Assembly: GCA_964019165.1 (NCBI GenBank)
Contig: OZ025267.1
Coordinates: 15,069,824-15,133,823 of the forward strand
From: Mastigias papua
Lineage: Eukaryota; Cnidaria; Scyphozoa; Rhizostomeae; Mastigiidae
Length of the DNA stretch: 64,000 nt
Direction: 5' to 3'
Position 1 is the first letter of the stretch; each line of letters starts with the position of its first letter. The notes under the pieces are model-generated. The model saw only the letters and a list, made by a program, of their open reading frames with translations, did not search any database and had not been told where the DNA came from. This document shows, piece by piece, positions 53,257-64,000 of this stretch. Position numbers and translations under genes: made by a program.

Positions 53257-53412
53257 ATGCTATGTTGGTACACATGCATGTGTCTATTCTTCTTGATTCA
53301 ATTCAATAGTCGGAACGTAATGTATTACTTGGATTTGGGCAACGGGCCTAATTTTGCAAGAGGTGAATGATTGTTGCTATTAATCAATGCAAATCGTCAA
53401 AGTTGTAGGACA

Positions 53413-56400
53413 ATGCCTCCTCAAGATAAAAGATTAAAGTTTGTAGAGGGTGAAAGAGTTCTTTGCTTCCATGGGCCGCTTATTTATGAAGCCGTTATTA
53501 AAGGGCAGATGAGAGATAAAGTGACAAAATATTTGATTCACTACAATGGCTGGAACAAAAATTGGGATGAGTGGGTGACGGAAAGTAGGGTAATGAAATT
53601 TTGCGAAGAAAATGTAAAGAAGCAAAGGGAACTGAAACAACAGTATGCGTATGTATGCTTAGTGTTGTACGATTGAATCCTTTCAATGGTGGTTGTAGAT
53701 TGCAGCGCCCCCCCCCCTTCCCCCGTTAGTGTAAGGTTATTGTACGATACATCGTTTTGTCTGAACCATACGTTCATTAAATCAATTCTAGTCTTTTTAT
53801 CGATCATATCTGGCACGAGACCAATAATGAGTGCATTTACAGACGGAACAGCAATCCATTGGAGCAAGCCATCCCTTTTTATTAGGGTTTTATTGTGACT
53901 TTTTTCACAGTCAGATCCTTTATGACAGTGGTTCCCAACCTGTTTATACTCCTGCACCCCTGAAACCCTTTTGACCTTACCTCATACCCCCTACAACAGA
54001 TGTTTTGCTCAAGGCAGCCAGTGCAATGCAATAAATAGATCCAGTTTCTATCATTTGAGATGGATTGTTCTTGCACCCCTTGCTACATAGCATATGCATG
54101 ATGTCTCAACACCATGGGTGGGGATGTGGACACCCCTGACTGGGAACCCCTGCTTTACAACAATAAGTTCTTAGTTGTATGTAGCAAGCTTGAGCCTATA
54201 CCAATACTTTGCTAGACCAATAATGGGCATTACTGCAAAGGGACCACAGTTCCAAAAGTAGAATTCAAATAGAACCCTAAAAGAGCCCAAAAATCATAGT
54301 AGAAAGTCAGATATGCAAACATGCATTATATTTGCACCAAAGTTTTAATAGTGGGTAATGATATTGCATTTCTTTTAACATATGTTTTTAGATAGTATTT
54401 TTGTGGGAAGTTGTCTAATTTTTTGGCAATGATTGGTTGTTTTTACATTAGAAATTGTCCTATAAATTAATAATAATTATACTTATATTTTTGAAGCAAT
54501 GTGTAAAGTGACCCTTTATGAAATGGTGGGCTCTCTTGTAATCTTTCTGGTGTTTCTAATTCCAGGTAGTCACAATAGAAATTCCTTCAAGTTACTAGTG
54601 AAGAATGCTATTTTTGGGGAGGTTGTAGCTTAGTGAAGTCTTTTTGTGAGATATCTATGTAGAGGGATCATATTCTTAAGTAATTTTTCAATAAGTTACA
54701 AGGTACTTTGTCTAGTATGAACTTTGCTTTCCATATCCTTTGTCCTCATTTGCTATTAGCATTCCTCCTTTGCATTCTTTCACTGTGGGATATGGATTAG
54801 TGTATTTTTGCTGCTATATGACTTTTTAAGTTTCAGGTTAATGATATAAAATACTAGTATTAATAGCATTAATGCAATGCCTGCATAACCCTTTCCTTCC
54901 TCTCCTACCTCCCCTCCTCTGCTGTCATCTTTATGGATAAGGTGTTGAGTAGTTACCATTAGACAATTAATTGGAGATGTATGTACCAATAGTAGAAGGA
55001 TGGAAGATATAGCCTTTGTAGAAGTAGCAGTGCATTTGCCAGTGTTTGTATAGTAATGGACATCTGATGATCCAATCATGTCAGCAGTGATTCTGGACTT
55101 CTAGTGCTTATAACAATGGTGCCTAAATGCATATATCTTTGGTAAATACAGTTACTACCTGAAAACCTAAATAAAGGCAGCTAGGGAATGTATAGAGGAA
55201 AAGATCTTTACAAACATCATCTTTGGTAGTGGGTGAAATAATGGAACCCAAGGCAGCATTAGCAACCATGGACAACAACTTTCATATTCTGGATACAAAA
55301 GGCACATTTATAGATTAATACAACTGTTTAATAATGGGATGCAGGAAATTAGGTTGGAATTCAAGAAAGGCTGGTAGAAACTTAGTCATTAGTACAAAGA
55401 ATCATTTTAGAAAGGGGTCCAATTGACTCTTCTGTGACATATTCAGTATTTTGTTATTGACCATGTACTTAGTGATAGAAGCCTCAGAAATGATGTTTTG
55501 ATTTGCAGATAGCCATTTTGCATGAATAGTAAAGATTAATTAAGTGCTTTCCACTTTCAAACTGAAGAAAATGGATACCTTATGCTAACATGACTTTCAA
55601 ATCTGGAAGCTGCATAAAGAAGATAGCAAATTCAACTAAATTAATATTTGCAAAAGAGGAACACACTGCATAGCCACCATATGTTTGAGAACCCTGTCAG
55701 GTCTATTTTCTCCCAACATAAGTGACTAATTATCATGCATAATTCTGACCACACATGCTAAGACTAGGCCCATTTTGCATGATGATTGGTCAATTAGGTT
55801 GCGAGAAAATAGACATGACAAGACTCTCAAACATTTGGCTGCTATGCTGGGGCACATTGCTTTTGCAAATAACAATGTAGGCGGGGGGAAACACTGAAAT
55901 GCAATGGGATTGAAGACTGTAAGTGATAGTATCTTCACATCTAGGAATCAAGGTAAATAGTGTATCTCCATAGCAAAGTGTATGACAGATAACTCATTTT
56001 GTGAGCTTGTTATATTCCTAGAACTACTTGCATTGTCTCATGGACAAATACAATTGAAAATATAAGCTCACAAAATCATTAAAACATTCCTTGGAGATGA
56101 ACTTTTGTAGACAAGGTCACAAGATAGGTTCTAGAAAAGTATGTTTCCTTCCCATACAGAGGATTTCTATGGAAATGCAAAAGTATCCACAATTTCATAG
56201 CCCACCATGAAAAAGTAGATATTCATGTGACACATTGTTTGATGTTATTTATGATGCATTCAGTTACATGAATCTTACTCACAAGGCAAAATCTCCGCAA
56301 CTGCCTTGTAATTATGGCAGCTTCCCGCATATGCACTCCTTTTTGCCATTTTTGAATGCATATTTCAGTGTAAATTCATTCTTAGCTAGGTCTTGAACTC

Positions 56401-57819
56401 AATCACAGTTTTGGCAGTTTATTGGTTTGCCAAGAAATAGAACTTCAAATACATACATTGCATTAGAAGAGAATTCTGTTCAGAGTTTTGAATTGTATTA
56501 TTTTATGGTGTATAAGTCTGGCTGTTGTTTTACCTTTTCTACTATCCAGTATTTTTGAGTCATAATGCTCTGGGACACCTTCTTCTATAGCATAGTATGC
56601 TTATCTTGTCAACAATTTGTTATTTAACAATATAGCCAAAGATACTTTATTGCCTTTTATATTGTCATTTTGAATCTTTTATTTTGAATCAACTGTAGTC
56701 AGCTGAAAATAAGTTTCATAACTATTGAGAGCACTGAGTGCTTATGTCTTGTAAGCAGATGGGATGTTTGAGATTTTGGAATGAATACTATGATAAAGAC
56801 GTATTAAAACAAAAGCAGGGCCAAAAAGCCTATGATGTGGTGCCTCAGATAGAACAAGGGAACTGATGTATATATTATCCACATGAATTATAGTTAAGTT
56901 GCCCCATTGAAATGGATTTTGTTAATATGGGAGATTTCACACTGCCAGATATTGAATTATTCAGTGCCTTAGATGTACTACTCATCTCCTGTATGTGGCT
57001 AAATTTCTCTGTACATATCACATATATGTATGTTTTTGTGTAGCTTCTTGTACCTTGACCTGCAGGTTCATGCAATTTGTAATCAAGCAGCTGTTAGCTA
57101 CTTGGTTAATATTTTTTGTAAAACTATGTATATGTTTGCTTGCTAATGTTTTTAGGACCAGCAAGAGAGCAAAGAAGAGAGACTTAGAAGGTCAACATTC
57201 GAAGAATCAGGATGACAAGAAAGACAGTGGAGAGGTACAGAACAAACGAAGAAGGGGGCGAGGAGGGAATGTAACTGAAAGGGAGCCTCAGCAGATTGCA
57301 AAATTGGATGTAAAAATTACAATTCCTAGGGACCTTAGGAGATTTTTGCTAGATGATGCTGATTTTGTAACTCGTCAGAAACAATTGGTACCTTTGCCAA
57401 AATCTGAAGACAAATGTGTGAAGGCTGTGCTTAATGATTACATTGCTTGTAAGAGAAAGAGTTTGAATGATGCAAAAATAAGCACATGTGAAGAAGTCAT
57501 CAAGGGAATCTCAGAATATTTTGATGTTGTTCTTGGAACCCAGTTGTTGTACAAATTTGAGAGGCCTCAGTATGCAGATCTTCTTAAAAACTACCCAAAC
57601 AAAACAATGTCAGAGGTGTATGGATCTGAACATCTTTTGCGACTATTTGTGAAGATGGGAGGTATGCTGTCTTATGGAAACCTGGATGATAAAAGTATGC
57701 ATTTTATTGTAAGCCAAATCCAGGATTTTCTAGAATGGATGACAAAAGGATCTGATGAAAAATTTTCTTGTGAATATGAAGCAGCCACTCCAGAGTATTA
57801 TAGAAGAGCTGCAACATGA
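53413..57819 (+). CDS. MORF4L1: MRG15/MORF4L1 homologue (chromodomain and MRG domain), complete
   Basis: MRG15 is a nuclear chromatin reader and a subunit of NuA4/Tip60 acetyltransferase and Sin3/HDAC complexes. Two coding exons, 53413-53648 and 57156-57819, join in phase (TAT GC, then G ACC) and give 299 residues. Residues 8-75 are the chromodomain: FVEGERVLCFHGPLIYEA, then YLIHYNGWNKNWDEWV, with Tyr25, Tyr44, Trp47 and Trp51 at the positions of the methyl-lysine aromatic cage. Residues 79-124 are a short basic linker (SKRAKKRD, NKRRRGRGGN) that looks like a nuclear localisation signal. Residues 125-299 are the MRG domain: DADFVTRQKQLVPLP, FDVVLGTQLLYKFERPQYAD, SEHLLRLFVKMGGML, EYEAATPEYYRRAAT. 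The linker is shorter than in human MORF4L1. The 3.5-kb intron carries a hAT MITE. An ATTAAA follows at about 57906. Confidence 0.5.
53926..54152. mobile_element. 227-bp hAT MITE in the MRG15 intron
   Basis: The left end CAGTGGTTCCCAACCTGTTT and the right end (reverse complement) CAGGGGTTCCCAGTCAGGG are classic hAT-type termini. CTTTATGA (53918-53925) and CTTTACAA (54153-54160) form an 8-base target duplication with two substitutions. Non-coding. Confidence 0.5.
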
Positions 57820-58330
57820 TTTTGGTTGATATATATCAATCATTTGTCTTATACAACAAATCTCTGTATAGTAGCTTTTCCTTAAAGTTGCAGCACATCT
57901 GTTGCATTAAAATGTCTGTAATTATGAGTACCTATGTTTTATTTACTATTTGTCCAATCCTTTAATTTTTTGGAGTTGTTTCTTACATAGGTAGCATCAT
58001 GTGTTGAGATTTTATAGAAGTGACTATGCTTTTGCAAGTTACTGAATATAAGATTGTGAATTCAGACTATATGATGCTAGCTCCAGAGGTGACTGTCATT
58101 ACAGATGTGTTTGCCTTTGGAATTTCGTAATAGGCAATGGCAAGAATTTGTACTGGCTGCAAGTGATGTTTTCCTGCACACAGACTGTTAATATACCGTT
58201 TAATAGTAGCAGATATATTTGATCAATTTCATTTCTATGTTATTGAAACCTTGATGCAAAGAAGGAATTTTCATCTTCAGATGTGATGGTATCCCATTCT
58301 TTCACTATGCCCTTTCAGTATTGCATTATT
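57820..58330. other. MRG15 3' flank, no gene seen
   Basis: Probable 3' UTR with ATTAAA near 57906, then unique AT-rich sequence. Confidence 0.5.
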
Positions 58331-59765
58331 GCCAGTTAAGTTTCCTACACAGAATGTCTGCAAAATCTGTCTCTGGCTCAATACCATTGTGTCTAAAGGC
58401 CCTAATGGTATACCTGCTATTGTTCTCAAATCAAGTGCCACTGAGCCCATTCCAAATATCTTCCTACTGTATTCACTTCACTTATCTCTAAGGCTATAGA
58501 TAATGATTACCAAACAACTGCTTGGTTTGAAACAAACAATTTTGTTTCTTATTGACAGTATGGTTTTTGACAAGCCAAGTCTACTGGGGTCCTTCCAGTG
58601 TATGCTTTTCATTGTTGGTCCTCTGTTCTATAATCCTACACTACAGTTAAAGCAGATTGATTTCCCTTTATATGCCCTAAGCATTTGATTGCATCTGGCT
58701 CAGGGGTCTTCTCTGTAAGGTGCCAATGCTTGGTTTCACCACATCCTTATTGACTGGTATTTGTAGCTTTCTCTCTGATAGGGTGATTGCCACGAGAGTT
58801 AATGCCTCCTCTCTAATCCTCATTCATTGAATGCTGGTGTACCTCAGGACTCTGTTATCTCTCTTGTGCTATTCATCTTCTTCATAAGTGATCTGCTTTC
58901 CTCTACATCTTTTAGTATTTATTCTTTTGCTGATGATGCATGCCTAAGTTTGTCTCTTCATCTGATTCATTGATACCTTGCCTGCACTAATATTTTACTC
59001 TATAGAAACATCTCAGCTTCACTTTTTACAAAAGGCTTGATTAATGCAGAAAGTGGTGGTAATTACAATCTCATTTGGTTCAGTTGATAGAAGCACAAGA
59101 TATCATTTCACGTATACGTCACTCAGACTTTTCATCTGTTTGCATGAAAGGTAATAAACTGGATGTTCAATTACTTTCACACAACTTGGCCTTTCTATTT
59201 CGTGCGTTCTCTTTTTGAAATCACATATTCATTCCATTGCTAAACATGCATCCCCAAGATTTGGGCCTTCTTTGTAGTGCACAAGGCTTTTCTTACCTCA
59301 GTTATTGACAATGTACAAATCTCACATCCGTTTATCTCTTGAGTATTGCTGCCATGCGCAAGGTGCTGCTGCTAACTCCATTCTAGCTTTTCTACAATGT
59401 TCAGTTTCATTTCATAGATATCCATCTCAGTAACAATCCAAACCTCATTTCCATATTTCCTCTGTCTTGTTCTAATCATCGTTTGGCTGCAGATCGTTCC
59501 ATCTTTTATAAACACTTTAACAGATATTACTCCCAGAAAAACCAGGAATATTGTTCCACATACGCTCGAACAACCAGAAGCTCTAACCATTCACACCCTT
59601 TCCAAGTTTCACTCCCAGTCAACGAACTCTGTTGCACTTATCATCACTCACTCCAAAATTTGTGAACTATGGAACGTCTTACCTTCCACATTCTATCCAG
59701 AATTTTGCAGACAAACATACATACAGACAATCTTCTTTCAAATGTAGAATCAACGACATTCATGT
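58331..59765 (+). pseudogene. LINE (Jockey/CR1-like) reverse transcriptase, decayed
   Basis: Broken frames give GPNGIPAIVLKSSATE (about 58400), YGFRQAKSTGVLPVYAFHC (about 58560-58610), LNAGVPQDSVISLVLFIFFI (about 58835) and SIYSFADDACLSLSL (about 58920; F-A-D-D active site). These are the fingers, palm and catalytic motifs of a reverse transcriptase in order. Stops and frameshifts are frequent. It is downstream of and co-oriented with MRG15. Confidence 0.5.
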
Positions 59766-60195
59766 AATCGCCTCTCTCTTCCCTCCATTGTTAGTGAACC
59801 TGGTATAGGTCTCGAGGCCTCTCCTCAACATAACTTACGAGACAAAAATCTAGAAAGAAATTCTTGGTTTATAACTGTGACAATTTTACTCTTTTATATG
59901 GCTCTTCAAGTCTTGTACACTTTGAAGACGGCATTCTCAGTTCTCCCACTTATTTTCTCAATACCTGATGATGACCTCATTTTCATTGCCGATTACATTT
60001 TACCGATCATGCTTGCTATACCAAACTGTGGGCTTCTGGAGTCACGTGAATTTTGGATCGGAGTAGTTTTCTTGCCGTGTGTGTATAGCCACCTTACTCT
60101 TTTTATAGCCACCTTACGAAATACGAAAAGAGCGAAAATGGCAATAAAATTTAGCATAAAGTACGCAGCAGCTTAGTAAGACCTATCCGGCCTAA
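59766..60195. other. No supported gene
   Basis: A 99-codon hydrophobic open stretch at 59877-60176 begins at GTG, not ATG, and matches nothing I recognise. The rest is non-coding. Confidence 0.5.
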
Positions 60196-60666
60196 TTAGA
60201 CCTGCTTCAAATCAAAAGAACATACTGATTTTTGATAGTAGTGTTTCTTTGAGCCAGCTGAGTCTTGCCATCTGGAAGTAAGATATGTAATACAGACCTG
60301 GGTGTGTACTGCCTGACGGTGTATTGGGTCACCCAATTTGCCCTCCCAATTGAAGAACCCACCGGCCGCTACTATATACTTATCATGAATGCTGTCATTT
60401 TTTACCACTAACTACTGAACAATTTTAGCGTTATTGATTCTACGTTTCACCAGAACCCAGTGTTTCCCGTGACCATCACAACGATTCACTTTCCCACCTA
60501 CGTAATGGAGAGCTATTGAAAGCTCGTAGGCGCCACACCCATCGTGTCTGGAAATCTTTGCTTTATATCTTGGTAATAGCTCTTGGTATCGTGGCAAAGG
60601 CGAAAGGCATCTTTCAATGTACTTTTTGTCTGGAATAGACATGTGACCTACGACCGCAAGGAACAA
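60196..60666 (-). pseudogene. Unidentified open frame interrupted by one TAG
   Basis: On the minus strand a single frame stays open from about 60666 to 60415 (SIPDKKYIERCLSPLPRYQE, then KISRHDGCGAYELSIAL and GKHWVLVKRRI). It meets TAG at 60414-60412, then continues in the same frame to 60196 (KNDSIHDKYIVAAGGFFNW, then HTQVCITYLTSRWQDSAG). About 155 codons with one stop is unusual for this composition. A CTATTCCAG near the 5' side could be a splice acceptor. I do not recognise the family. It could be a pseudogene, two exons with an unrecognised border, or chance. Confidence 0.5.
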
Positions 60667-60834
60667 TCAACGATTAAAAATTCCATGGAGTCATTTATGC
60701 GGTAAAGGGCTATTGTGATGCAAAGTTCCTATCCTATTCCTTGTAGGAAAGGCAGATTTTGACGATAGGCCTGATACGTTCATGCATCTTGCGAGCACAA
60801 CTAGTCGAATATCTTGGTCTCAAAATTGCTTGAA

Positions 60835-60990
60835 ATGTCTGGAATGGGAAAAGTTGTTCTTAATGGGCTATCATACATAGTTCTACTCGTTGCTGCCACC
60901 ATCTTCCTCTGCAATGGTTTGGTTCTTTATGTGACTGAAAACCGAACAACAGACAACACGATTTTATTTCCTTTCATTTCTGCTTCTTTG
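60835..60990 (+). CDS. Candidate first exon of a membrane protein (unidentified)
   Basis: The ATG at 60835 opens a 52-codon exon ending at a good donor, GTAAGT (60991). It reads MSGMGKVVLNGLSYIVLL, VAATIFLCNGLVLYV and TENRTTDNTILFPFISASL: one hydrophobic helix (about residues 10-35) followed by a segment with an N-glycosylation sequon. The next exon is not identified; a CTTCCAG acceptor at about 61402 gives only a few codons. It is oriented divergently from the frame at 60196-60666, 168 bases away. Family unknown. Confidence 0.5.
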
Positions 60991-61072
60991 GTAAGTATAA
61001 GTACATAGCATCTATTCGTAGCCAGGATCAGTTTTTCAATCACCTAGTGCAAGTTAAGAGATCTCGCAGTAA

Positions 61073-61265
61073 TGTAATGTAATGCAATGCAATGCAATGT
61101 AGTGTAATCCACTGTAATGTAGTGTAATGCAATGTAATGTAGTGTAATGCAATGTAATGTAGTGTAATGCAATGTAATGTAGTGTAATGCAATGTTATGT
61201 AGTGTAATGCAATGTAATGTAATGTAGTGTAATGCAATGTAATGTAGTGTAATGTAATGTAGTAA
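61073..61265. repeat. TAATG/CAATG pentamer minisatellite
   Basis: About 190 bases of five-base units (TGTAA, TGCAA, TGTAG) arranged in a higher-order unit of about 20 bases, TGTAATGCAATGTAATGTAG. On the minus strand it gives false open frames of Leu-His-Tyr-Ile repeats. Confidence 0.5.
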
Positions 61266-62945
61266 ATTCTTTATATACAGTGTGCGTAGTAACTCTTCAG
61301 CACTAACAATCAATAATATCTATATGCAATCTTATCAAAAGAAAACATAATTAAAATAATGGTTATAGGGCAAGTAGTTTATTAACATTGCTGTTCTTCC
61401 AGGGGTTATGTTTTCAGTTATCGTTTTGATCAGCCAAAAGATGTGCTTTTAATTTCTTCTTCGAATCAATTGAGAGTTGAGGCCATATGGACCGCGATTC
61501 GAAATAGTGTGGACGATGTAAGTAGGCAAGGGAGAGCGGATTCCAAACAACTCATACCGGACATGTCATTCTTTGTGGGATTCTTACATACCGAAATTTT
61601 TACGTGCAGTGTTGAACAGCATCGTCTATGCCAGGGATGGACTGGGAGGGACATGTCCCGGCAGTTGTTTTCTCCATGATCAATTGTTTTGATTGGTTTC
61701 TTTTTCGAGAGGGGGGACTCAGGGAAGCGGAGCCTTCTTGTTAAAAATGATTATCGTTTTGGGCGCAGCCCCCAGTGCTAAAGATAGGTCGCATTGATCT
61801 TGTTTTCTAAGTTTCCTAGTTTTCCACCACAAACTTAAAAAAGCGTTGTTTTCAAAGATCTTGATGTGCAGGGAATGTCATTTGTTACTTTTGTTATTCC
61901 TAGGACCTCTTCAGATTGTGGGCTACGGCTTATGATAAGTTCTGTTTTCTGATGCCCCGTTGTTATTCACTAACGTGACTCCGACAACTTCATTTGAAGA
62001 AGCGTCAATACCTAAATGCTTCAGTGAAGCTTAAAAAAATTGTTGATTGCACTGTTTAATTTAATTAAAGTAAGTTTTCATATTTGCATCTTTGAAAAAA
62101 ACGGGCGTGATTAAAACAAGGCCATGCCCCTATATTACATTTCATTTCATTTTATTTTACATATCTATTGATGGTTGCTCTTCAGTTTGCTTGATTTACA
62201 AGAGACCCTCCGTTAAAATCTTGCATATTTAAAATTAGTTAACTATGAAGCTTACAAATTAAAAATTACTTCACTACTAAAAAGGAGAAAATAGATAGAC
62301 TATTTAAAATGCAAATTACAATGCAGCAAAGAAAAAAATGTGAATCTTATTTCCTAAGTAAAAAATATAAAATGAGTGAGCTGAGAATCACCCGAGCGAT
62401 CCATGAACTGATGCTGCCCCTTTCCTTTTGCTCAAAAGAGCCAACCAGCATATGATCGGTAGAAATCGAGCACATATTAACAGAGAGCATGTTGTATCTA
62501 GAGAGCCCCCTTTATGCAAATTTTATAAATCACCCCTGGTTTTAGGGGATGGGAGATTTCTAGCAGGGTATTAGTTCATTTGTGCTATGTCATTCTTCTT
62601 CCACCGTCCCTAATGAAAAGTAAACATCTTTAGGGATAAAGCCAAAAGCATAATCTTTAATTTCTGGTAAAATAGCTTTGTAATTATTTCAAGTATCCTC
62701 CAATCTGCCCCTAGGGGCTTGTTTCGTTTTGATGCTCTTCTTTGGGTGGAGCTTATTCGAGAGGAGGGCTTATTCGAAGGGACTTGTGAAGTTGTCTTCA
62801 CATGCCACATAAAAAGCTCCTCGACAAACCTTTTCTTCCATGATAGTAGAAGAACAGTCTAAATTTAAGTGCCAGTCTTTATCAAGGTCTTCATCATCAT
62901 TTGTGGTGGGATTTATCAGAGGGGGCTTATTGGCAATTTAAAATT
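61266..62945. other. No supported gene; mobile-element traces
   Basis: Near 61630-61770 there are hAT-like phrases (CCAGGGATGGACTGGGAGGG and GGGCGCAGCCCCCAGTG). Near 62750-62925 the word GGGCTTATT recurs. No conserved frame is seen. Confidence 0.5.
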
Positions 62946-63155
62946 CTAGCATGGGGCTTCGATATGGTAGTTCGAAGATTTAGAGCATATTGAAGGGCAT
63001 GGTCTGAACACATTTTCTTCCCAGTACTCGCCAATTTCACTAAAATGCACAGCTATAGGCTTCCTTGTAATTAGGTAAGGATGATCCAATTCAACATATA
63101 CATTTGCATCTTTATCAGGGCATCTTGGAAATTTCACTTGTGCCAAGATTATAAT
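62946..63155 (-). CDS. Possible exon, unidentified
   Basis: A minus-strand open segment reads VKFPRCPDKDANVYVELDH, PYLITRKPIAVHFSEIGEYW and SICSKSSNYHIEAPC before TAG. CACAAG just upstream could be a splice acceptor. The composition looks protein-like but I know no matching family, and no partner exon is visible. It may be chance. Confidence 0.5.
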   Translation of the reverse strand: MIILAQVKFPRCPDKDANVYVELDHPYLITRKPIAVHFSEIGEYWEENVFRPCPSICSKSSNYHIEAPC

Positions 63156-63924
63156 CGGGCCCTATTCCATTTGTAGCAAAGTTCCCTGTAATGAGAAGCT
63201 ATCCAATATATACTTCCTCTTGTGTTCAGCCCACATACAGACTGAGTTGTGACCATTTACGTCCCGGTAACATGCTGGCTCAGGTAACATGCTTTGATGG
63301 TTACATCAGTCACGTGTACGCTAGACTTCCCTGGCAACAGTTACATCTGTGAACTAGGAGTTGTATTTCAAGACTTTGCCCATCAAAGTGCTTCAATACT
63401 TAAGTCTATTACAATTCGAGAATCTTTATATGGTCTGGTGACGTATGTGCTATATGAAAGAGTTATAAGTATTCTATGTGCTAAGCAAAGTCGACGTACG
63501 GGACGAGTCATTAATTACTTGTGGGGAGGGGGTGGAAGACATTCTCATATATTTAGTTGAATTTTCGTTTCCCACTCAGATTTATATAAAAATTCTGGTC
63601 CCCACTCTAGGTTTTTTAGAAGAAACTCCATACTCCTTCTTTCAAAATGCTCGTTATTTTTCATTCACCACCCTCTGAGTATGCAGAACTCTGATCCCCC
63701 TCCTAGATGCCTTCGACAACCTCCCTTGGAAGAATTAATCATCGTTCCCTATGGCATGTGAAAATTTCCTCCTGCAAAACTAGACAGGCAAACAACACCT
63801 CACAACTTGACCGGCATTTGTAGCAAATAGCATGATCTATGTAGGGTTAATGATGTAATACAAGAGCATTGCATTTTATCTAAATAAGAATTATCAAATA
63901 AGTATCTTTCTGACTTAACATTTA
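63156..63924. other. No supported gene
   Basis: No conserved frame. The open stretches here overlap GC-rich GGGGAGGGGGTGG sequence typical of mobile-element debris. Confidence 0.5.
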
Positions 63925-64000
63925 AATACAGGCCCGTAGCCAGCTTGATTTCACAAGGGGGGGCACAGCCAAGATACATTGTGATGTTAGGATGACTTCT
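63925..64000. mobile_element. End of a DNA element cut by the window edge (candidate)
   Basis: ACAGGCCCGTAGCCAGCTTG followed by AAGGGGGGGCACAG resembles the terminal sequence of non-autonomous DNA elements common in invertebrates. The other end is outside the window. Confidence 0.5.

Noticed and set aside
53541..53957. 138-codon minus-strand open frame over MRG15 exon 1
   Set aside because: It is antisense to the chromodomain exon and runs into the intron MITE; there is no independent support.
59877..60176. 99-codon hydrophobic open frame
   Set aside because: It starts at GTG with no ATG, follows LINE debris, and resembles no known membrane protein.
61040..61313. Open frames of Leu-His-Tyr-Ile repeats
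   Set aside because: They are translations of the TAATG minisatellite.

Overview
This is a piece of an animal nuclear genome, most likely a marine or freshwater invertebrate. The evidence is AT-rich DNA, GT-AG introns of hundreds to thousands of bases, metazoan gene families, long (TA)n microsatellites and many decayed transposable elements. No single feature fixes the phylum. Species-level placement cannot be made from the sequence alone.

Five protein-coding genes can be reconstructed exon by exon with consistent splice phases. (1) Minus strand, 175-6514: the first six coding exons of translation initiation factor eIF5B. They cover only the charged N-terminal region; the GTPase core lies beyond the left edge. 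(2) Plus strand, 12612-30558: a complete 617-residue LONRF-type protein (RING, TPRs, RING, Lon N-terminal domain), with a 7.3 kb first intron full of repeats. (3) Plus strand, about 35031-37637: a small secreted-type protein with thyroglobulin type-1 domains. Its last two exons are firm and its 5' exons are uncertain. (4) Minus strand, 44233-48145: a complete type II membrane fucosyltransferase of the FUT10/FUT11 kind, 486 residues. (5) Plus strand, 53413-57819: a complete two-coding-exon MRG15/MORF4L1 homologue (chromodomain plus MRG domain, 299 residues). The genes belong to unrelated housekeeping or secretory functions (translation, ubiquitin ligation, protease inhibition, glycosylation, chromatin) and nothing suggests that they work as a cluster.

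Most of the rest is mobile DNA. There is a decayed Tc1-like transposon inside eIF5B and at least five LINE relics. Two of the LINE copies share the same 3' tail. Several non-autonomous DNA elements have readable terminal inverted repeats and target-site duplications (7427-8681, 33756-34512, 39709-40399, 47638-47872, 53926-54152). LONRF intron 1 contains a near-perfect 171-bp inverted repeat. A tRNA-like SINE candidate lies in an eIF5B intron. Around 60-61 kb there are two weakly supported, divergently oriented coding candidates that I cannot name.

I found no convincing new molecular system. The items most worth following up are the all-cysteine first RING of the LONRF protein, a possible 27-nt microexon in the same gene, the long hairpin-forming repeats in its introns, the unresolved 5' half of the thyroglobulin-domain gene, and the interrupted reading frame at 60196-60666. 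[Format note: the original answer gave no feature confidence values; the 0.5 in every feature is a placeholder required by the schema, not an estimate.]
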